Origin: Marinagarivorans cellulosilyticus
GTDB taxonomy: Bacteria > Pseudomonadota > Gammaproteobacteria > Pseudomonadales > Cellvibrionaceae
Direction: 5' to 3'
DNA: 64,000 nt
Assembly: GCF_021655555.1 (NCBI RefSeq)
Contig: NZ_AP023086.1
Location: 992,001 to 1,056,000 of the forward strand
How positions within the stretch are numbered: the first letter of the stretch is position 1; the number at the start of each line of letters is the position of its first letter. This document shows, one piece after another, positions 61,299 through 64,000 of this stretch. Made by a program: the position numbers and the translations under genes. The notes beneath the pieces were generated by a model, which was not told where the DNA came from, made no database searches, and worked only from the letters and a program-made list of their open reading frames with translations.

Positions 61299-62123
61299 CT
61301 ACTGAGGTACGTTAGTTTTGCGCTGCGCGGGCTTCATTAACCAGCTTGTTTGGCGTTTAGCGAATTGTGTGGCTGGGCTATCCAATTCTATTTGATCATA
61401 AGCATATAAATAATTATTGTTACCTTCTGTGCCTAGGATAGCGACATGAAATAAGTGTGGCGTGTTGTCGGGTGAGTTGGGTCTGTAGTCAAAGGTCCAT
61501 GATGTTTGAGTGACAAGGTTGTCATCGTTAAGGCTGACTTCTGAATTATAGGCGGGGAGATATCTGTGATTACCATCATCGTCTGTTTCATAGAGGTAAA
61601 AGATAGCTATTGTGGCGTTGCTTATGTTATTGCGGTAATTCGCGGTAATTGTGAATGTATAATCCATATTACTGATAGCTTGCTTCGGTGTTATAGATTG
61701 AATCTCTATGGCGGGGCTATCGCATGAATCTGGAACTTGAGGGATGCTTTCAAGGGTAACGGTATAGCCCGCATCACTAAGGAGTAGATTGCCATCATTC
61801 AATGACAATGTTGTGATCCCTCCCGTCTGGTCGGTTACAGTGTTACCCTCAATAGTTTGTATTGAGCCATTAAGTTCATAATTTCCAGCGACGTTGCATT
61901 CGTAGTTCATGATCAGGCCCTGTGAATCAATCTCAAAAATCAGATTGTTGGCAACCTCGCTGGAAACGATCTCCCCATTAATACTAGCATGCTCAAAAGA
62001 CCAAACTCCTTGAAACTGATTTTCAGGCGTAGTGTTTTTGTCACTGCCGCAGCCAGAAAGTGAAACAATTAAAAGAGAAGAGCATGCGGCTAATTTGAAT
62101 GTTGTGATTGTATTCTGATTCAT
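61299..62123 (-). CDS. Hypothetical lipoprotein
   Basis: A 274-residue lipoprotein: signal peptide with lipobox LSGC (Cys25). The first domain (about 35-125) begins GVWSFEHASINGE, like small beta-barrel lipocalin/META-type lipoprotein domains. The second (about 140-250) looks like an immunoglobulin-like beta-sandwich (YTFTITANYRN, SWTFDYRPNSPD). No family recognised. AAGGAG precedes the ATG. Confidence 0.65.
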   Translation of the reverse strand: MNQNTITTFKLAACSSLLIVSLSGCGSDKNTTPENQFQGVWSFEHASINGEIVSSEVANNLIFEIDSQGLIMNYECNVAGNYELNGSIQTIEGNTVTDQTGGITTLSLNDGNLLLSDAGYTVTLESIPQVPDSCDSPAIEIQSITPKQAISNMDYTFTITANYRNNISNATIAIFYLYETDDDGNHRYLPAYNSEVSLNDDNLVTQTSWTFDYRPNSPDNTPHLFHVAILGTEGNNNYLYAYDQIELDSPATQFAKRQTSWLMKPAQRKTNVPQ

Positions 62124-62671
62124 TTTTACTCCTTAATTTACGAGTTTGGCGTACGTATACGTTGCTGATTACAAGTTAAAACCAGCCTTGGTCGCTGATG
62201 AATTGAGAGATATTGATAGGGTTCCCCTTTAGTAATAATTATCAGGGAAGTTTCATTTATACCATATCGTTCAGTATTTGCTAGTGCGCAATCTTCTAGA
62301 ATCATCACCATTCAACGAAATTTTTTTTGATTGAGTTGGTCGCTAAAATAAAATAGTTTCAGCTGCAACTTTCTCAGGTTTTGGGCGTAAGTAGTCTTAA
62401 TCTGTTATTTATAAAGCAATAAACCAGTGAGTTTGGCAACGCTAAATTTTTGGGGGCTCGGCGAGTTGTCGCTTGTGTTTCAGCGATGACATATTATTGG
62501 CTGAAGGGGGCGACGAAGCGCTTAAAGCGAGGGGGATTACTTTACATCACGAACCGGATTGTATTTCGAGAATTAACACGGCCGCGCGCTTTTGAATGTG
62601 AGCCTAACAGAAAAAATGTGGTCGGTTTATGGTCTAGAGCCTGCAGGGGGGATGAGCTTATGGCGGGTAAT
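62124..62671. other. Gene-free stretch upstream of the lipoprotein gene
   Basis: About 550 bp between the lipoprotein start and the MFS gene end. It should hold the lipoprotein promoter. An open frame at 62450-62716 lacks a ribosome-binding site and family resemblance. Nothing else was recognised. Confidence 0.4.
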
Positions 62672-62717
62672 ATTAATGCCTCTGTAATGACTATTAATAG
62701 TATGCAGAGGCATTAAT
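62672..62717. terminator. Perfect 13-bp inverted repeat at the MFS gene 3' end
   Basis: ATTAATGCCTCTG (62672-62684) with its exact reverse complement (62705-62717), 20-base loop, three bases past the MFS stop. It is probably a terminator or transcript-stabilising stem, though no T-run follows. Confidence 0.55.
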
Positions 62718-62720
62718 ACG

Positions 62721-64000
62721 CTAGGGCTTCTCCTTTCCCCAATAAAGACACCCTATAGCCGCAATTAAACACAGGCTGCCAAGCACAGTAAACAATAAAG
62801 TATAGTTTGCTTCTGTAACGGCTTCGGTGGGTATGAATAAATGAATCGATAATAGCGGTAGGGTGGCTATCGGTGTTATAAATTGACCAATAAAAAAACA
62901 AGATGTTAGCTTTCCCATTTTTTGCCCTCGTTGTTCGGGGGGGCAGCGGGACATTAACCATGTGATTAAATTGGGGCGAATAACACCTAGGCCAAAACCC
63001 AAAATAATTAAAATAGCCATTAATGCCAGTTGGCTCATTAATGGGCTTTTTATATCGAGTAATGCTTGCTGGCTTGTTGCCCAAAAAATAAAGCCTAGCG
63101 CGATAATGCCAAACCCCCCAGCGTGCAATCGATGGGTGCTAGTTATAGGCTGAAAGCGATGGTATTGGCTGGCGGTAACCGCCATCACTAATAGCATTAG
63201 GGCTATGAAATAACCACTATACTGGGCGTTAGCCGCTGCGCTAGTATTTAGCGCTTGTAAATAAAAGGGTAAATGCACGGGAATAGCATAAAGCGCTAGA
63301 ATTTCTACAATGGCCAGTGCGCAGCAACCCCACAATAAATAATCACGCGGTTGCGTGTTGTGCTTAGTTGCATTTAATGGCGTTGTTTGGGGCTGCGCAT
63401 TAGCCTGCGGAATACTAGTGGCTTGTGGTGCCGACATTTTCATGGGGTTTACAGCCCATAGCATAATGGCCGGCAGCGTAAGAAATGCTAGGCCGTATAA
63501 AGCAAAAGGGTATAGCCAGTTGGCGCCAGCTAAACTATTGGCAGTAGCAATAAATACCACGCCGCCAAAGCCGCCAAAAGCGGCTTGTAAGCCTAAATAG
63601 TGCCCGCGCTTCGGTCCTGCATAATAGTCACTAAATAGTGTTGTGCAGGTCACCATAATGCCTGCCACACTAATGCCCAATAAAAACCGTAAGATCAAGA
63701 TAGCACTTAAAGAATGGCTCACGACCATAGCGGCAGTACCTAGCACGCCATAACTTATTACGGATATTATTAATAATAATTTTTTATCGTAAATGTCTAC
63801 GTAGCGCCCAATAAAAGGTGCGCTAAGGGTGATGGCTAAGCCTGGTAGGGTCATAGCCATTTGCACCCAAAAATCAATATGCTGAATACTCGAAAACTTG
63901 TCGGCCATAGCCGGTAGAGATGGTGCAATTGTAGCGCCGGCCATTACTGTTAAAGTACTTACCAGCAATAATGTCATATTGCGTAAATAGTCAGAGCCGT
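62721..64000 (-). CDS. MFS transporter (5' end outside the window)
   Basis: Major facilitator superfamily permease with twelve predicted helices. An N-terminal half with MTLPGLAITLSAPFIGRYVD carries the loop 2-3 motif. A central cytoplasmic loop rich in Pro/Gln/Thr is near residues 187-210, and a second half ends at GCLYWGKEKP. The frame stays open past the ATG at 63977 to the window edge, reading GSDYLRN before it, and MFS relatives start further upstream, so the gene is probably truncated here. The substrate cannot be told; the fold resembles drug or metabolite exporters. Confidence 0.85.
   Translation of the reverse strand, partial: GSDYLRNMTLLLVSTLTVMAGATIAPSLPAMADKFSSIQHIDFWVQMAMTLPGLAITLSAPFIGRYVDIYDKKLLLIISVISYGVLGTAAMVVSHSLSAILILRFLLGISVAGIMVTCTTLFSDYYAGPKRGHYLGLQAAFGGFGGVVFIATANSLAGANWLYPFALYGLAFLTLPAIMLWAVNPMKMSAPQATSIPQANAQPQTTPLNATKHNTQPRDYLLWGCCALAIVEILALYAIPVHLPFYLQALNTSAAANAQYSGYFIALMLLVMAVTASQYHRFQPITSTHRLHAGGFGIIALGFIFWATSQQALLDIKSPLMSQLALMAILIILGFGLGVIRPNLITWLMSRCPPEQRGQKMGKLTSCFFIGQFITPIATLPLLSIHLFIPTEAVTEANYTLLFTVLGSLCLIAAIGCLYWGKEKP

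Noticed and set aside
62450..62716. 88-codon open frame on the plus strand
   Set aside because: No RBS, no recognisable domain, and its end runs through the 13-bp inverted repeat of the MFS gene terminator region.

Overview
The window reads as a chromosomal segment of a polysaccharide-degrading marine gammaproteobacterium, most likely a member of Cellvibrionaceae (Saccharophagus/Teredinibacter/Cellvibrio relatives). The reasons are lipoproteins with long poly-serine linkers, a GH5 endoglucanase lipoprotein, a GH94 cellobiose phosphorylase, and gammaproteobacterial housekeeping genes (yibL, sdhE-ygfX, ygfZ, an iscR-led SUF operon). This placement is inference; no rRNA or tRNA gene was found in the window.

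Layout. 1-5.5 kb: ispH and argS converge on a shared terminator, followed by an enoyl-CoA hydratase/isomerase plus a 2,4-dienoyl-CoA-reductase-like SDR, a zinc-ribbon protein and a PLD-like protein. 5.5-18 kb: carbohydrate and envelope genes, namely the GH5 lipoprotein, a glycine-zipper envelope protein with a stop-interrupted tandem repeat at its 3' end, a PQQ-type sugar dehydrogenase lipoprotein, gnd, yibL, DUF6174 lipoproteins and cellobiose phosphorylase. 18-23.9 kb: an accessory patch with small orphan genes, a decayed yefM-yoeB toxin-antitoxin pair, and a 1009-residue HD-domain/GHKL-ATPase protein bracketed by copies of a nested palindromic repeat. 23.9-32.8 kb: a Kazal-like poly-Ser lipoprotein, a GNAT, a lodA-lodB pair (CTQ quinone oxidase and its flavoprotein maturase), a DUF4124-glutaredoxin protein, a wrecked beta-barrel gene, a P-loop kinase, an exported methyltransferase and a GFA-family protein. 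33-43 kb: trmJ, then iscR-iscS-sufBCDS-sufA-like-sufT-sufE with an IscR operator in front, then an ECF sigma/zinc anti-sigma pair. 43-44.2 kb: a complete IS3-family element with CGT target duplication.

44.3-55 kb holds the most interesting locus. An exported Sel1/ankyrin protein and a membrane-anchored flavoprotein with two ferredoxin-type clusters are divergent from a tightly packed set: a TPR protein, a cytochrome-b-like membrane protein, a 21-heme c-type cytochrome (seven tri-heme repeats), a 23-heme c-type cytochrome (mostly di-heme repeats with two spare histidines each), and a TPR plus beta-barrel outer-membrane protein. The gene order suggests an electron path from cytoplasmic reductant through the inner membrane, across the periplasm and through the outer membrane.

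55-58 kb is a bufferin/oxazolin-type RiPP operon: hvfA-like precursor with 12 cysteines, DUF692 MNIO enzyme, DUF2063 partner and DoxX. 58-64 kb contains an HDOD protein, ygfZ divergent from sdhE-ygfX, a lipoprotein, and an MFS transporter cut by the window end.
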